This document shows positions 16,465-26,293 of a stretch of 64,000 nt of DNA, piece after piece. The DNA lies in NCBI RefSeq assembly GCF_025141175.1, contig NZ_CP081155.1, positions 2,013,001 to 2,077,000 on the forward strand. The letters are read 5' to 3'. How positions within the stretch are numbered: position 1 is the first letter of the stretch; the number at the start of each line of letters is the position of its first letter. Origin of the DNA: Jannaschia sp. M317. GTDB lineage: Bacteria > Pseudomonadota > Alphaproteobacteria > Rhodobacterales > Rhodobacteraceae. The notes beneath the pieces were generated by a model. The model was not told the origin of the DNA. It saw only the letters and a list, made by a program, of their open reading frames with translations, and did no database searches. The translations under genes were made by a program, and so were the position numbers.

Positions 16465-19400
16465 ATGGCGAAGAAAATGCTGATCGACGCCACCCACCCG
16501 GAAGAGACCCGGGTCGTGGTGGCAGACGGAAACAAAGTCGAGGAATTTGATTTCGAGAGCCTGAACAAGCGTCAGCTTGCAGGCAACATCTACCTGGCAA
16601 AGGTGACGCGGGTCGAGCCGTCGCTGCAGGCGGCGTTCGTGGACTATGGCGGCAACCGCCATGGGTTCCTCGCGTTTTCGGAAATTCATCCCGATTACTA
16701 TCAGATCCCCAAGGCCGACCGCGATGCGTTGCTGGCCGAGGAACGCGCCTATGCCGAGGCGCAGGCCGCCGCCGACGAAGCCGCCGACGCCAAGCGCGAT
16801 GCGGCCGATGCAGCCGAGGCCGCGGACACGTCCGAGGGCGACGTGCCTGCCGATGGTGAGGAAAAGCCAAAGAAAAGCCGGTCCCGTTCCCGGTCGCGCA
16901 GCCGCAAGAAAAAGGTCGAGGATACGCCGGTAGAGGCATCCGAGACCGACGCCGCCGATGCGGCAGCTGACGCTGACGCCGCCGTGTCTGCGCCCGAAAC
17001 TGCGCCCGAAACCGCAGCAGAGCCTGCGCCCGAAGCGATCGCGGAGCCTGCGCCGGTCGAAGATACCCCCGCAGAGGCCCCCGCGACGGAAGACGCCCCG
17101 GCTCCTGCTGCGGCAGAGGTTCAGGCGCAGGCGGCCGAAGCCGCCGAAGTGGTGTCGGGCACCGGAGCCGAGCTGTCAGAGGCTGCGGAACAGATCTCCG
17201 CCGAGGCCGACGCCCCGGACGCCCCGTCCGAGGGGGACGATGACGGCCCGGTCACGACCATCGCCGAGGACACCGGCCTGGAAGACGAGACCGTCAGCGC
17301 GGGTGATCCCACCCCGACCGAGGAAACCGCTGTCGACTCGCCCGAGGCCGACACCCCGGTTGCCGAAATCCCTGCCGCCGCGCCCGAAACACCGGCCTCG
17401 GAGCCGATGGGCATGGAGACGATCGAAACCTCTGACGACAGCGCCGAAGACGACGTCTTGGTCGAGGAGCCAGCGGCCCCCGAAAAGCCCAGGCGCAGCC
17501 GCAGCCGGTCCCGCAAGAAGGCGGCACCGGAGAAGGACGAAACCGTCGAGACCGTGGCCGACGACGACGAAGCCGAGGACATTCGCGAAGACGTGCGTCC
17601 CGTGCGCAAGCCCCGCGCGCGCAAGTACAAGATCCAGGAGGTCGTAAAGGTTCGCCAGATCATGCTGGTCCAGGTCGTCAAGGAGGAGCGTGGCAACAAG
17701 GGCGCGGCTCTGACGACCTATCTGTCTCTGGCGGGTCGCTATTGCGTCCTGATGCCGAATACCGCGCGCGGTGGCGGCATTTCCCGCAAGATCACCAACG
17801 CGGTCGACCGCAAGAAGCTGAAAGAGATCGCCTCGGAGATCGACGTGCCGCAGGGGGCAGGGCTGATCGTACGCACGGCGGGGGCCAAGCGCACCAAGAC
17901 CGAGATCAAGCGTGACTACGAGTACCTTCAGCGCCAGTGGGAGCAGGTGCGCGAGCTGACGCTCAAGTCCATCGCGCCCGCGCCGATCTACGAAGAGGGC
18001 AACCTCATCCACCGCTCGATCCGCGATCTGTATTCGCGCGACATCGACGAGGTGATCGTCGAGGGCGAGGCCGGTTATCGCCACGCCAAGGACTACATGA
18101 AACTGATCATGCCGTCCCACGCCAAGAACGTGAAGCACCACCCCGAGGGGGGACAGCCGCTGTTCGCCAAACATGGGGTGGAGCAGTATCTGGCCTCGAT
18201 GTTCAATCCGACGGTTCAGTTGAAGTCGGGTGGCTATATCGTCATCGGCATCACCGAGGCGCTGGTTGCGGTCGACGTCAACTCGGGCAAGTCGACGAAG
18301 GAGGGGTCCATCGAGGACACCGCCGTCAAGACCAACCTGGAGGCCGCCGAAGAGGTGGCGCGTCAGGCCAAGCTGCGCGATCTGGCGGGTCTGATCGTCA
18401 TCGACTTCATCGACATGGATGAGCGCAAGAACAACCTCGCCGTGGAGAAGCGTCTGAAAGACGCGCTCAAGAACGACCGGGCGCGCATCCAGGTCGGGCG
18501 GATTTCCGGCTTTGGCCTGTTGGAGATGAGCCGCCAGCGGCTGCGTCCCGGCATGTTGGAGGCGACGACCCAGGACTGCCCGCATTGCCATGGCACGGGT
18601 CTGATCCGGTCGGACGATTCCGTCGCGCTGTCGATCCTGCGCGCCCTGGAGGAAGAGGGGACGCGCAAGCGGTCGCGTGAGGTCCTGCTGAAGGTGCCGG
18701 TCGATATCTGCAACTATCTGATGAACGAAAAGCGGGAGCATCTGGCCACGATCGAGATGCGCTATGGCATGGCCGTGCGCGTGATCGCCGATCCGTCCAT
18801 GGTCGCCCCCGATTTCCACATCGAAAAGTTCAAGACTGCGACCCGCATCGTGCCCAAGCCGCAGGTCGTGGCGATGGATACGTCCTGGACCTCGTCGGTC
18901 GAAGAGGAAGACGACGTGGTCGAGGCTGAGGCCGAGGAGGTCTCGGACGAGGCCCCGGTCGTCGAGGCACCGCAGGAGGCTGCGCCCCGCGAAGAAGCTT
19001 CGGACGGGGAAGAGCAACCCAAGAAGAAGCGTCGCCGCCGGTCGCGCCGCCGCAAGACCGGCAACGGTGAGGGCGAGGATCAGTCGCAGGACACGCCGCA
19101 ACCCGATACGGCACCCGAAGGGGCCGCTGCCGCCGACGTCCCGCCCCAGGACGGGGCCCCCGCGACCACGGTCGAGGGCGATGCCCAGACCGAAGCAGTG
19201 GCCGAAGAGACCGCGCCAGTGGCCGAAAAGCCAAAGCGCAGCCGGTCCCGCAGCCGCTCGCGGTCCAAAAAGCCGGTGGAAACGGTAACCGACGAGGCTG
19301 CTGAAACCTCGGCGGAGGAGCCTGCGGTCGAGGCCAATGCGCCGGAGGCGGCCGCGCCAGAGGCGGCTGTTCAGGAAGCACCGGCACAAGAGACCCCGGC

Positions 19401-19716
19401 AGAGGCGCCTGCGTCCGAAGCCCCGGTCGATCCTGCGCCGGAAGCCCCGGCCGACCCCGCGCCGGAGGCTGCTGCCCCCAAGAAGCGGCGCACCCGCGTC
19501 CGTGCCAAGGCCCCCGCACCTGCGCCGGAGCCCTCGGCAGAGGTCGAAGCGGTCGCCGAGGTTGTGGAGACGGTCACCACGGATGCCCCGGTGGAAACGC
19601 CCGCGCCGCAGCAGGAGGCCGCAGCAGAGGCGACACCGGAGCCTGAGACCGCATCCGACGACACCGAGGCCGATGCAAAGCCGAAGAAACGCGGTTGGTG
19701 GTCTTTCGGCAGCTGA
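16465..19716 (+). CDS. rne: Ribonuclease E
   Basis: RNase E cleaves single-stranded RNA and scaffolds the RNA degradosome. The 1083-residue protein begins KKMLIDATHPEETRV. The S1 domain (about residues 35-460) is interrupted by a 285-residue acidic, Ala/Pro-rich insert (95-380). The catalytic core follows: VAVDVNSGKS and VIDFIDMD carry the metal-binding aspartates, and the zinc-link is CPHCHGTG (near 705). Residues 815-1083 are disordered. Arg-Ser blocks (such as SRSRSRSRSRKKK) occur twice in the insert and in the tail with further basic runs. The C-terminus KKRGWWSFGS is a likely partner-binding peptide. Start 16465 is the family start. Confidence 0.96.
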   Translation: MAKKMLIDATHPEETRVVVADGNKVEEFDFESLNKRQLAGNIYLAKVTRVEPSLQAAFVDYGGNRHGFLAFSEIHPDYYQIPKADRDALLAEERAYAEAQAAADEAADAKRDAADAAEAADTSEGDVPADGEEKPKKSRSRSRSRSRKKKVEDTPVEASETDAADAAADADAAVSAPETAPETAAEPAPEAIAEPAPVEDTPAEAPATEDAPAPAAAEVQAQAAEAAEVVSGTGAELSEAAEQISAEADAPDAPSEGDDDGPVTTIAEDTGLEDETVSAGDPTPTEETAVDSPEADTPVAEIPAAAPETPASEPMGMETIETSDDSAEDDVLVEEPAAPEKPRRSRSRSRKKAAPEKDETVETVADDDEAEDIREDVRPVRKPRARKYKIQEVVKVRQIMLVQVVKEERGNKGAALTTYLSLAGRYCVLMPNTARGGGISRKITNAVDRKKLKEIASEIDVPQGAGLIVRTAGAKRTKTEIKRDYEYLQRQWEQVRELTLKSIAPAPIYEEGNLIHRSIRDLYSRDIDEVIVEGEAGYRHAKDYMKLIMPSHAKNVKHHPEGGQPLFAKHGVEQYLASMFNPTVQLKSGGYIVIGITEALVAVDVNSGKSTKEGSIEDTAVKTNLEAAEEVARQAKLRDLAGLIVIDFIDMDERKNNLAVEKRLKDALKNDRARIQVGRISGFGLLEMSRQRLRPGMLEATTQDCPHCHGTGLIRSDDSVALSILRALEEEGTRKRSREVLLKVPVDICNYLMNEKREHLATIEMRYGMAVRVIADPSMVAPDFHIEKFKTATRIVPKPQVVAMDTSWTSSVEEEDDVVEAEAEEVSDEAPVVEAPQEAAPREEASDGEEQPKKKRRRRSRRRKTGNGEGEDQSQDTPQPDTAPEGAAAADVPPQDGAPATTVEGDAQTEAVAEETAPVAEKPKRSRSRSRSRSKKPVETVTDEAAETSAEEPAVEANAPEAAAPEAAVQEAPAQETPAEAPASEAPVDPAPEAPADPAPEAAAPKKRRTRVRAKAPAPAPEPSAEVEAVAEVVETVTTDAPVETPAPQQEAAAEATPEPETASDDTEADAKPKKRGWWSFGS

Positions 19717-19738
19717 TCCGGATTTACACGAACGACTG

Positions 19739-19766
19739 AACGCGCGGCCCCCCGGGGTCGCGCGTT
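19739..19766 (+). terminator. Intrinsic terminator of rne
   Basis: A stem of about 13 pairs (AACGCGCG...CGCGCGTT with inner CCCC/GGGG) starts 22 bases after the rne stop and runs into TTTTGCTTT. It may also serve the convergent protease gene. Confidence 0.85.
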
Positions 19767-19776
19767 TTGCTTTGGG

Positions 19777-21069
19777 CTAGCGCGTCACCGCCAACACGTC
19801 CTGCGCCCGCAACCAGCCACCGGAACCGGAGGGCAGCAGCCCACTGGCCCGTTCCGCATGGATCTTGGCGTCGTCCAGACGCCCCAGCACCGCATAGCGT
19901 TCCGCCACCGCGACCGAGGCCATGCCGTTCTGCCCGGCGCGGGCATGGGCCGTGGCCAGATCGCGCAGCAGCCGGGGGTCCGAAGGGTCGCGCGCGCGCG
20001 CGGCGGTCAGCACGCGCAATGCCTCTGGGTCGCGGCCTGCCGCCAGCAAGGCGCGGCCCAATCCGGCCTGGATCAAAGGCTGGTTCGGAGCCAGCTGGGC
20101 GGCACGGCTGTAGGCCTGCGCCGCTGGTCCGGGCTGTCGGCTTTCCAACAGGAATTGACCGCGCAGTTCGTGATAAAAGGCGTCGTTCGGGCGCGCGGCA
20201 ATCAGCGCATCTATCCCGGCCAACGCGCGGCGCGCGTCGGGTTTGCGGTGATGGGCGATGGCGCGACGCAGGGCCGCGATCTCTCCGGTTTCGGCCCGCA
20301 CGCGCCGCAAGGTCCAGGACGGCGCGCGGGTAAAGGCCGACAGCTTTCCCGACGCCCGCGCGAACCAATAGTCGACGGACCGGCGATCGCGGGCGCGGGG
20401 CTCGACCGATTGGCCAAAGGCCTCGACCGCGCGGATCCGGTCACGGGTCAGCGGATGGGTGCGGGCGTAGGGGTCCTGGCGCCCGGCAGACAGAAATTCC
20501 TGCCCCTCGAACAGCTTCAGCACGCGCGCCGCGGCCTGTGGGTCAGTGCCGGCAGCGGCCATGTAGCGCAACGAGGATTGATCGGCGCTCGCCTCTTCGG
20601 ACCGGGTATGGGCAAAGAGCGCACGCTGCGCCGCCGAGGACGTCCCGGCAGCAATGCCCAAACCTGCCTTTGGCCCACCCGCGGCTGCTGCGGCGGCTGC
20701 AAGGATCAGGCCCAGCTTGGCTGCGGTCGCGGCACCGCGTGCGGCCTGGGGGCGGCGGGTCAGGTGCCCGTTTGCGATATGCGCCGCCTCATGGGCGATC
20801 ACCGCTTGCAGTTCGTCCGAGGACGCGACGCGCAAGATCAGGCCCGAGTGGATGAAGATCGCCCGCGAATTGCCGACGAAGGCATTCATGCGGTCATCGT
20901 CGATCACATAGATGCGGATCGACCCCGGCAGGCCCGCCGCCTGCAGGATCGGTTGGGCAACCTGGCGCAGGGCGTATTCGATCTCTGCGTCGCGGATCAG
21001 GCCCTGCGCCTTGGCGGGACCGAGCGCGAGCGCAAAGGTGGTAAGCAGCGCGGCAAGGATACGGATCAT
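19777..21069 (-). CDS. Exported M48 metalloprotease with TPR domain (BepA-like)
   Basis: The protein has 430 residues: a signal peptide (about 1-22), then an M48 peptidase with the zinc motif VIAHEAAHIANGH and a downstream SEEASADQSSL supplying the third ligand Glu, then a C-terminal half of TPR helices (AFYHELRGQFLLE, AQAYSRAAQLAPNQPL, ALRVLTAARARDPSD). This is the layout of BepA/YfgC, a periplasmic protease and chaperone for outer-membrane proteins. The start at 21069 is fixed by the signal peptide; longer upstream translation is noise. It is divergent from the aminotransferase. Confidence 0.9.
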   Translation of the reverse strand: MIRILAALLTTFALALGPAKAQGLIRDAEIEYALRQVAQPILQAAGLPGSIRIYVIDDDRMNAFVGNSRAIFIHSGLILRVASSDELQAVIAHEAAHIANGHLTRRPQAARGAATAAKLGLILAAAAAAAGGPKAGLGIAAGTSSAAQRALFAHTRSEEASADQSSLRYMAAAGTDPQAAARVLKLFEGQEFLSAGRQDPYARTHPLTRDRIRAVEAFGQSVEPRARDRRSVDYWFARASGKLSAFTRAPSWTLRRVRAETGEIAALRRAIAHHRKPDARRALAGIDALIAARPNDAFYHELRGQFLLESRQPGPAAQAYSRAAQLAPNQPLIQAGLGRALLAAGRDPEALRVLTAARARDPSDPRLLRDLATAHARAGQNGMASVAVAERYAVLGRLDDAKIHAERASGLLPSGSGGWLRAQDVLAVTR

Positions 21070-21151
21070 GGGTCTCTCCGGGGTCGGGGCCGTTGACCCG
21101 GCCCCTCCGACCGGTCCATCTGTCGCCCGAGGTCGGAGTATGGAGCAGGCG

Positions 21152-22300
21152 ATGACAAGCGCAAGGCAGGTATCGGCGCGCAGCCAGGTTGATCCCTTCA
21201 TCGTGATGGACGTGATGGAACGTGCCCGCGCCGCAGAGGCGGCGGGCCGCTCGATTATCCATATGGAGGTCGGCCAGCCGGGCACCCCGGCGCCGGTCGC
21301 CGCCCGTGCCGCCCTGGCCCGCGCGATGGAAGGCGACGCCCTGGGCTACACCGTCGCCCTGGGCCTGCCGGAGCTGCGGGCGCGGATCGCGCGGCTGTAC
21401 CGCGATTGGTATGGCATCGACCTGGATCCGAACCGGGTGGTCGTGACGGCGGGATCGTCGGCGGCGTTCCTGCTGGCGTTCACGGCGCTGTTCGATGCGG
21501 GCGACCGGGTCGGGCTGGGCCTGCCGGGGTATCCGTCCTACCGGCAGATCCTCAAGGCGCTGAGCCTTGAAGCCGTGGGCATCCAGACCCGTGCCGAGGA
21601 TCGATTCCAACCCGTCGCGGGCGACCTGCCGGACCTTGCGGGCCTGATCGTCGCCTCGCCGTCGAACCCCACCGGCACCATGCTGGACCGCGCCGCCATG
21701 GCCCGCCTGATCGAGGCCTGCCACGCGCAGGGCACGGCCTTTGTCAGCGATGAGATCTATCACGGCGTCCAATACGAGGGCCGGGCCGTCAGCGCGCTGG
21801 AGGTGTCCGACGACGTCTATGTCATCAACTCCTTCTCCAAGTATTTCTCGATGACCGGCTGGCGGATCGGCTGGATGGTCGTGCCCGAGGCGCATGTCCG
21901 CACGATCGAGCGGCTGGCCCAGAACATGTTCATCTGCGCCCCCCATGCCAGCCAGATTGCCGCCCTGGGCGCGCTGGATGCCGAGGCGGAGCTTCAGGCC
22001 AATCTGGCGGTCTATGCCGAAAACCGTCGTCTGATGCTGGACGGGCTACCGCGCGCAGGTTTTACCCGGATCGCACCGCCGGACGGAGCGTTCTATATCT
22101 ATGCGGACGTGTCCGAAATGACGTCGGATTCGCTGAGCTTCGCGTCCGAAATCCTTGATAAGGCGGGGGTTGCCGTGACGCCGGGGCTGGACTTCGATGC
22201 CGGACGCGGGGCCGGGACCCTGCGGTTCAGTTATGCCCGTGGCACTGCCGATATCGCCGAGGGGCTGGATCGGCTGACTCGGTTCATGGCGGCGCGATGA
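21152..22300 (+). CDS. PLP-dependent aminotransferase, class I/II
   Basis: The protein has 382 residues. It shows the fold type I pattern: VEVGQPGTP-like start (HMEVGQPGTPAP), VVTAGSSAAF, GLPGYPSYRQ, ASPSNPTGTM, SDEIYHGVQY and the PLP lysine in SFSKYFSMTGWRIGW, then LRFSYARG with the carboxylate-binding Arg. The amino-acid substrate is not clear; aspartate- or alanine-type are possible. ATG 21152 is preceded by GGAG with six bases spacing. The stop overlaps the start of the amidase gene by four bases (ATGA), so the two are translationally coupled. Confidence 0.9.
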   Translation: MTSARQVSARSQVDPFIVMDVMERARAAEAAGRSIIHMEVGQPGTPAPVAARAALARAMEGDALGYTVALGLPELRARIARLYRDWYGIDLDPNRVVVTAGSSAAFLLAFTALFDAGDRVGLGLPGYPSYRQILKALSLEAVGIQTRAEDRFQPVAGDLPDLAGLIVASPSNPTGTMLDRAAMARLIEACHAQGTAFVSDEIYHGVQYEGRAVSALEVSDDVYVINSFSKYFSMTGWRIGWMVVPEAHVRTIERLAQNMFICAPHASQIAALGALDAEAELQANLAVYAENRRLMLDGLPRAGFTRIAPPDGAFYIYADVSEMTSDSLSFASEILDKAGVAVTPGLDFDAGRGAGTLRFSYARGTADIAEGLDRLTRFMAAR

Positions 22301-23484
22301 TCCGGGCGCTGTGTCTGCTGTTGCTGTTGCTGTTGTCCGCGCCCGCGCTGTCGCAGGATTTTCGCGCCCTTGCCGTGCCCGACCCCGCCGCCACCCGACT
22401 GGAGGAAACCCGGCGCGGGCTGTCTGTGGAGTTGGCGCTCAGCCAGCCGGTGCCCTGGCGTGTGTTCGTGCAGGATGACCCTTGGCGATTGGTTCTCGAT
22501 ACTTCGGAGGTGGACTGGTCCCGCCTGGATCCCAGCCTGGTCGATGCCGAGCGGGTGACAGGTCTGCGAACCGGGCGCGTGGCCCCCGGTTGGTCGCGGC
22601 TGGTGGTGGATCTGGCCGGGCCGATGCAGATCAGCCGCGCCTGGATGGACACGGACACAGCCACGCGCATCCGCATAGAGGTCGTCGACGGGGCGGGTCC
22701 GGGCGGCCCGCTGATGGCCCAGGATTGGGACGCGGTCACACCCCTTTCGGTCGCGCCGGAGCGGCGACGCCAGACCGGCGACCGCCCGCTGGTCATCGCG
22801 CTCGACCCCGGTCACGGCGGTGTCGATCCGGGGGCAGAGCGGGGCGGCCTGACCGAAGCGAACCTGATGCTTGGGTTCGCGCGCGAATTGGCCGAGGTGC
22901 TGCGCCGCGCGGGACATGGGGTCATTCTGACGCGAGACAGCGACTCCTTTCTTGCGCTGCGCGGTCGGGCCTCGGTCGCGCGCGCCGCCGGTGCGGACCT
23001 GATGATCTCGCTGCATGCGGATGCGGTCGAGGGCGGCGGCGCATCAGGGGCAACGGTCTATACCCTGTCGGATGCCGCCTCGGACGCGATGTCGGCTGAA
23101 CTGGCGGCGCGTCTGGCGCGCGATGACCTGCTTTTGGGGCTGGAGCTGGAGGATAGCGGCGACGAGGTGGCGCGTGTGCTGATCGACCTTGCCCGCGCCG
23201 AAACCGCCCCGCGTTCCGATGCGCTTGCCGATGCGCTGGTGACGCGGGTACGTGCCGCCGGGCTGCGCCTGCACAAACGGCCCCGGCTGGAGGCGGCGTT
23301 TACGGTTCTCAAGGCACCGGACATCCCGTCCGTCCTTTTGGAGCTGGGATTTCTGTCCAGCGAGGCGGACCTGCGCAACCTGACGTCCCCGGACTGGCGC
23401 GCGCGCATGGCACAGGCCATCGCCGACGCCATCGAGGTCTGGGCCATTGATGATGCCGCTGCCGCCCTGCGCCTGCGGCAATGA
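22297..23484 (+). CDS. amiC: N-acetylmuramoyl-L-alanine amidase with AMIN domain
   Basis: This periplasmic zinc amidase splits daughter cells by cutting peptide stems from glycan. The 395-residue protein has a signal peptide (1-20), an AMIN domain (about 30-135: GLSVELALSQPVPWRVF), and an Amidase_3 domain (165-385) with the zinc ligands in LDPGHGGVDPG, the Glu in GLTEANLM and the His in SLHADA, and the catalytic Glu in LLELGFLSSEAD. It overlaps the aminotransferase gene by four bases and is followed after 99 bases by mrcA. Confidence 0.94.
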   Translation: MIRALCLLLLLLLSAPALSQDFRALAVPDPAATRLEETRRGLSVELALSQPVPWRVFVQDDPWRLVLDTSEVDWSRLDPSLVDAERVTGLRTGRVAPGWSRLVVDLAGPMQISRAWMDTDTATRIRIEVVDGAGPGGPLMAQDWDAVTPLSVAPERRRQTGDRPLVIALDPGHGGVDPGAERGGLTEANLMLGFARELAEVLRRAGHGVILTRDSDSFLALRGRASVARAAGADLMISLHADAVEGGGASGATVYTLSDAASDAMSAELAARLARDDLLLGLELEDSGDEVARVLIDLARAETAPRSDALADALVTRVRAAGLRLHKRPRLEAAFTVLKAPDIPSVLLELGFLSSEADLRNLTSPDWRARMAQAIADAIEVWAIDDAAAALRLRQ

Positions 23485-23521
23485 CACCACACACGACCCC
23501 GCGAGAACCCGCTCAGGCGCT

Positions 23522-23550
23522 TTGACGCCGGGGGGACGGGTCCTTATATC
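23522..23550 (+). promoter_or_regulatory. Sigma-70-type promoter of mrcA
   Basis: TTGACG, 17 bases, TATATC lies 34 bases before the mrcA start codon. This is the cleanest housekeeping promoter seen in the window and suggests that mrcA is also transcribed separately from amiC. Confidence 0.65.
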
Positions 23551-23583
23551 TTCGGTAACCCTTTTGCGGGCAGGATATCCGTT

Positions 23584-26178
23584 ATGAATGTGAAATCACT
23601 GGGCAAGCTGGCCGGTCATGGCCTTTGGTCGGGCGGGCAGGGCATTGTGATGTTCGTGCTGTCGACCGTCGGCGGCCTGTTTTCGGCCATCACGCTGGGC
23701 GTCATCGCAGGCGCGCTGACGGTCGGCGCGATCTTGTGGATGTATGGTCGCGACCTGCCGAACCACGAACAGCTGGCGCAATACACTCCGCCCACGATCA
23801 GCCGGATCTATTCCAGCGAGGGGCGGTTGATGGACGAATTCGCCCGCGAACGGCGTCTTTTCACCCCGGCGGAGGATATTCCCGATCTGGTCAAACAGGC
23901 GTTCATCTCGGCCGAGGACAAGAATTTCTACCTGCACGCCGGGTATGACCCCGTGGGCATGGTCGCCGCCGCCGTCGATGCGGCGCGGGGCGGGCGGCTG
24001 CGCGGGGCGTCGACGATCACGCAGCAGGTGATGAAGAACTTCCTGCTGTCGTCCGACCGCAGCGCGGAGCGGAAGGTAAAGGAAATCATCCTCGCCTCCC
24101 GCATCGAAGAGACGCTGGATAAAGAAGGCATCCTGGAGCTTTATCTCAACGAGATCTTTCTGGGCCAGAATTCCTACGGTGTGTCCGCCGCCGCCCAGAC
24201 CTATTTCAACAAACCACTATCGCTGCTGACCCTGGAAGAGGCCGCTTATCTGGCTATCCTGCCCAAGGCGCCGTCGGATTATCACCCGGTGCGTCAGGCC
24301 GAACGCGCCATTGATCGGCGCAATTTCGTTCTGCGCGAGATGTTCGAGAATGGCTATATCACCCGCGCCGAAATGCAATCGGCCCAGGCGAAGCCGCTGT
24401 TGACGGTGCAGTCCGGTCACTACCCGCCGTTCCGCGCCGCGCTGCCGCCGCGGGACTATTTCACAGATGAAATCCGCCGCCAGCTCAGCCGCGATTTTGG
24501 CGAGGAGGAGTTCTTTACCCAAGGGTTCACCGTCCGTGCCACGGTCGACAAGGAAATGCAGGAAATCGCGGCCAAGGCTCTCCAGGACGCTCTGGAAAGC
24601 TATGATCGGTCACAGGGCATCTGGCGTGGGACGGGCAAGACCGTCCCGGTGGAAACGCTGGGCGACGAGGCGGCGTGGCGGGCGGCCCTGGCCGACGTGG
24701 AGGTCAGCCGCGACGTGGAACTCGACAGCCGCTGGCACCCTGCCGTCGTGCTTGAGGTGGCTGATCAAAGCCTGACGCTGGGCGCAGAGGACGTGGACGG
24801 TGCGGTGTCAGTGCCCCGCGCGGACATCTCTTGGATGCGCGGCGACTTCTTTGACAATTTCGAGCCGGGGCAGGTGGTTCACGTGCGCCGCATGACCGAG
24901 GATTCGAGCGGCGAGCTGATCCGCTGGTCCCTGCGTCAGGTGCCCGAGGTGCAGGGCGGCTTCATGGCGATGGACGTCAACACCGGGCGCGTCATCGCGA
25001 TGCAGGGCGGCTTCTCGTACCAGGATTCGGTGTTCAACCGCGCGACCCAGGCGACGCGGCAGCCCGGATCGTCCTTCAAGCCATTCGTCTATGCCGCCGC
25101 CCTCGACAGCGGCTATCAACCCAACACCATCGTCGTCGATGCCCCCATCGAGATCGTCTCTGGCGGGGAAATCTGGCGACCGACCAACGCCTCGAACCGG
25201 TTCTACGGCCCGTCGCCCCTGCGCACCGGGATCGAGCGGTCGCGCAACCTGATGACCGTGCGTCTGGCGCAAGATGTCGGCATGGATGTCGTCGGGCGCT
25301 ATGCCGAACGTTTCGGCGTCTATGACGACATGCCGGAACTGCTGGCAAACTCGCTCGGCTCGCAGGAAACGACGCTCTACAAGATGGTGTCTGCCTACGC
25401 CATGTTCGCCAATGGCGGCGAGCGGGTCGAGCCGACCTTGGTCGACCGTATCCAGGACCGGTATGGACGCACTGTCTATCGTCACGATCAGCGGGAATGC
25501 CGCGATTGCGAGCAGTTCGCCGCCCTGTCCGAAGGCTTTGGTCCCCGGATCGTGTCCAACCGCGAACAGGTCATGGATCCGATCACGGCCTATCAGCTGA
25601 CCTCGATGATGAAGGGGGTTGTCGATCGCGGCACCGCCTCGCGCACGATCAATCTGCCGGTTCCGATCGCGGGCAAGACCGGCACGACGAACGACGCCAA
25701 GGATGTGTGGTTCGTGGGGTTCTCTTCCTCGATCGCGGCAGGCTGCTACATTGGTCATGACCGGCCCCGGTCGCTGGGGCGCGGCGCGTCGGGCGGCGGC
25801 ATGTGCGGACCGGTGTTCAACACCTTCATGCGCGAGGCGATCAAGAAATATGGCGGCGGACCGTTCGAGGTGCCGCCGGGCGGCTACTTCGTCAAGATCG
25901 ACCGCTACACCGGTGCCCGCCTGCCAGACAACGCATCGGGAGAGCACGTCGTGGCCGAGTATTTCCGCGATGGCGCGGATCCGTTCCTGGGCATCGGCGG
26001 CGGTGCCATCATCGACGGCGGCTTTGCCATGGCAGGCGATCTGCCGCTGTTCGGGCGGGGCGAGACCGACGATGGCGAGAGCAGTGCCGCGCGCGAGGTA
26101 CAGACCTCTACGGGACGCAAGGTTGTCGTGCCGAAACGCGCGACCTTTGGTGCGCTGTCGTCAGGCGGTCTTTACTGA
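23584..26178 (+). CDS. mrcA: Penicillin-binding protein 1A (bifunctional class A PBP)
   Basis: This enzyme polymerises glycan and cross-links peptidoglycan. The 864-residue protein has one membrane anchor (about residues 20-55). The glycosyltransferase domain shows SAEDKNFYLHAG, RGASTITQQVMKN and LASRIEE. The transpeptidase domain has the serine motif SSFK (S496), SRN (in RSRNLMTVRLA) and KTGT (K698). An OB-like insert lies between them (about 350-450). A C-terminal extension of about 120 residues after KTGT is typical of alphaproteobacterial PBP1A. Confidence 0.96.
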   Translation: MNVKSLGKLAGHGLWSGGQGIVMFVLSTVGGLFSAITLGVIAGALTVGAILWMYGRDLPNHEQLAQYTPPTISRIYSSEGRLMDEFARERRLFTPAEDIPDLVKQAFISAEDKNFYLHAGYDPVGMVAAAVDAARGGRLRGASTITQQVMKNFLLSSDRSAERKVKEIILASRIEETLDKEGILELYLNEIFLGQNSYGVSAAAQTYFNKPLSLLTLEEAAYLAILPKAPSDYHPVRQAERAIDRRNFVLREMFENGYITRAEMQSAQAKPLLTVQSGHYPPFRAALPPRDYFTDEIRRQLSRDFGEEEFFTQGFTVRATVDKEMQEIAAKALQDALESYDRSQGIWRGTGKTVPVETLGDEAAWRAALADVEVSRDVELDSRWHPAVVLEVADQSLTLGAEDVDGAVSVPRADISWMRGDFFDNFEPGQVVHVRRMTEDSSGELIRWSLRQVPEVQGGFMAMDVNTGRVIAMQGGFSYQDSVFNRATQATRQPGSSFKPFVYAAALDSGYQPNTIVVDAPIEIVSGGEIWRPTNASNRFYGPSPLRTGIERSRNLMTVRLAQDVGMDVVGRYAERFGVYDDMPELLANSLGSQETTLYKMVSAYAMFANGGERVEPTLVDRIQDRYGRTVYRHDQRECRDCEQFAALSEGFGPRIVSNREQVMDPITAYQLTSMMKGVVDRGTASRTINLPVPIAGKTGTTNDAKDVWFVGFSSSIAAGCYIGHDRPRSLGRGASGGGMCGPVFNTFMREAIKKYGGGPFEVPPGGYFVKIDRYTGARLPDNASGEHVVAEYFRDGADPFLGIGGGAIIDGGFAMAGDLPLFGRGETDDGESSAAREVQTSTGRKVVVPKRATFGALSSGGLY

Positions 26179-26188
26179 CACGGGCGGG

Positions 26189-26213
26189 CAGGGCGCGGTG
26201 AAACGGCGCCCTG
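26189..26213 (+). terminator. Hairpin after mrcA
   Basis: CAGGGCGC/GCGCCCTG forms a perfect eight-base stem with a nine-base loop 11 bases past the stop. There is no T-run, so it may be a pause or mRNA-end structure rather than an intrinsic terminator. Confidence 0.4.
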
Positions 26214-26293
26214 AGGGGCCCTGAGCGCGCTGCCTGCTTGCCGCCCCGCGGGTGGCGGTTTAGGTGAAGCGACCAGAACCGCCGGAGCGAGAG

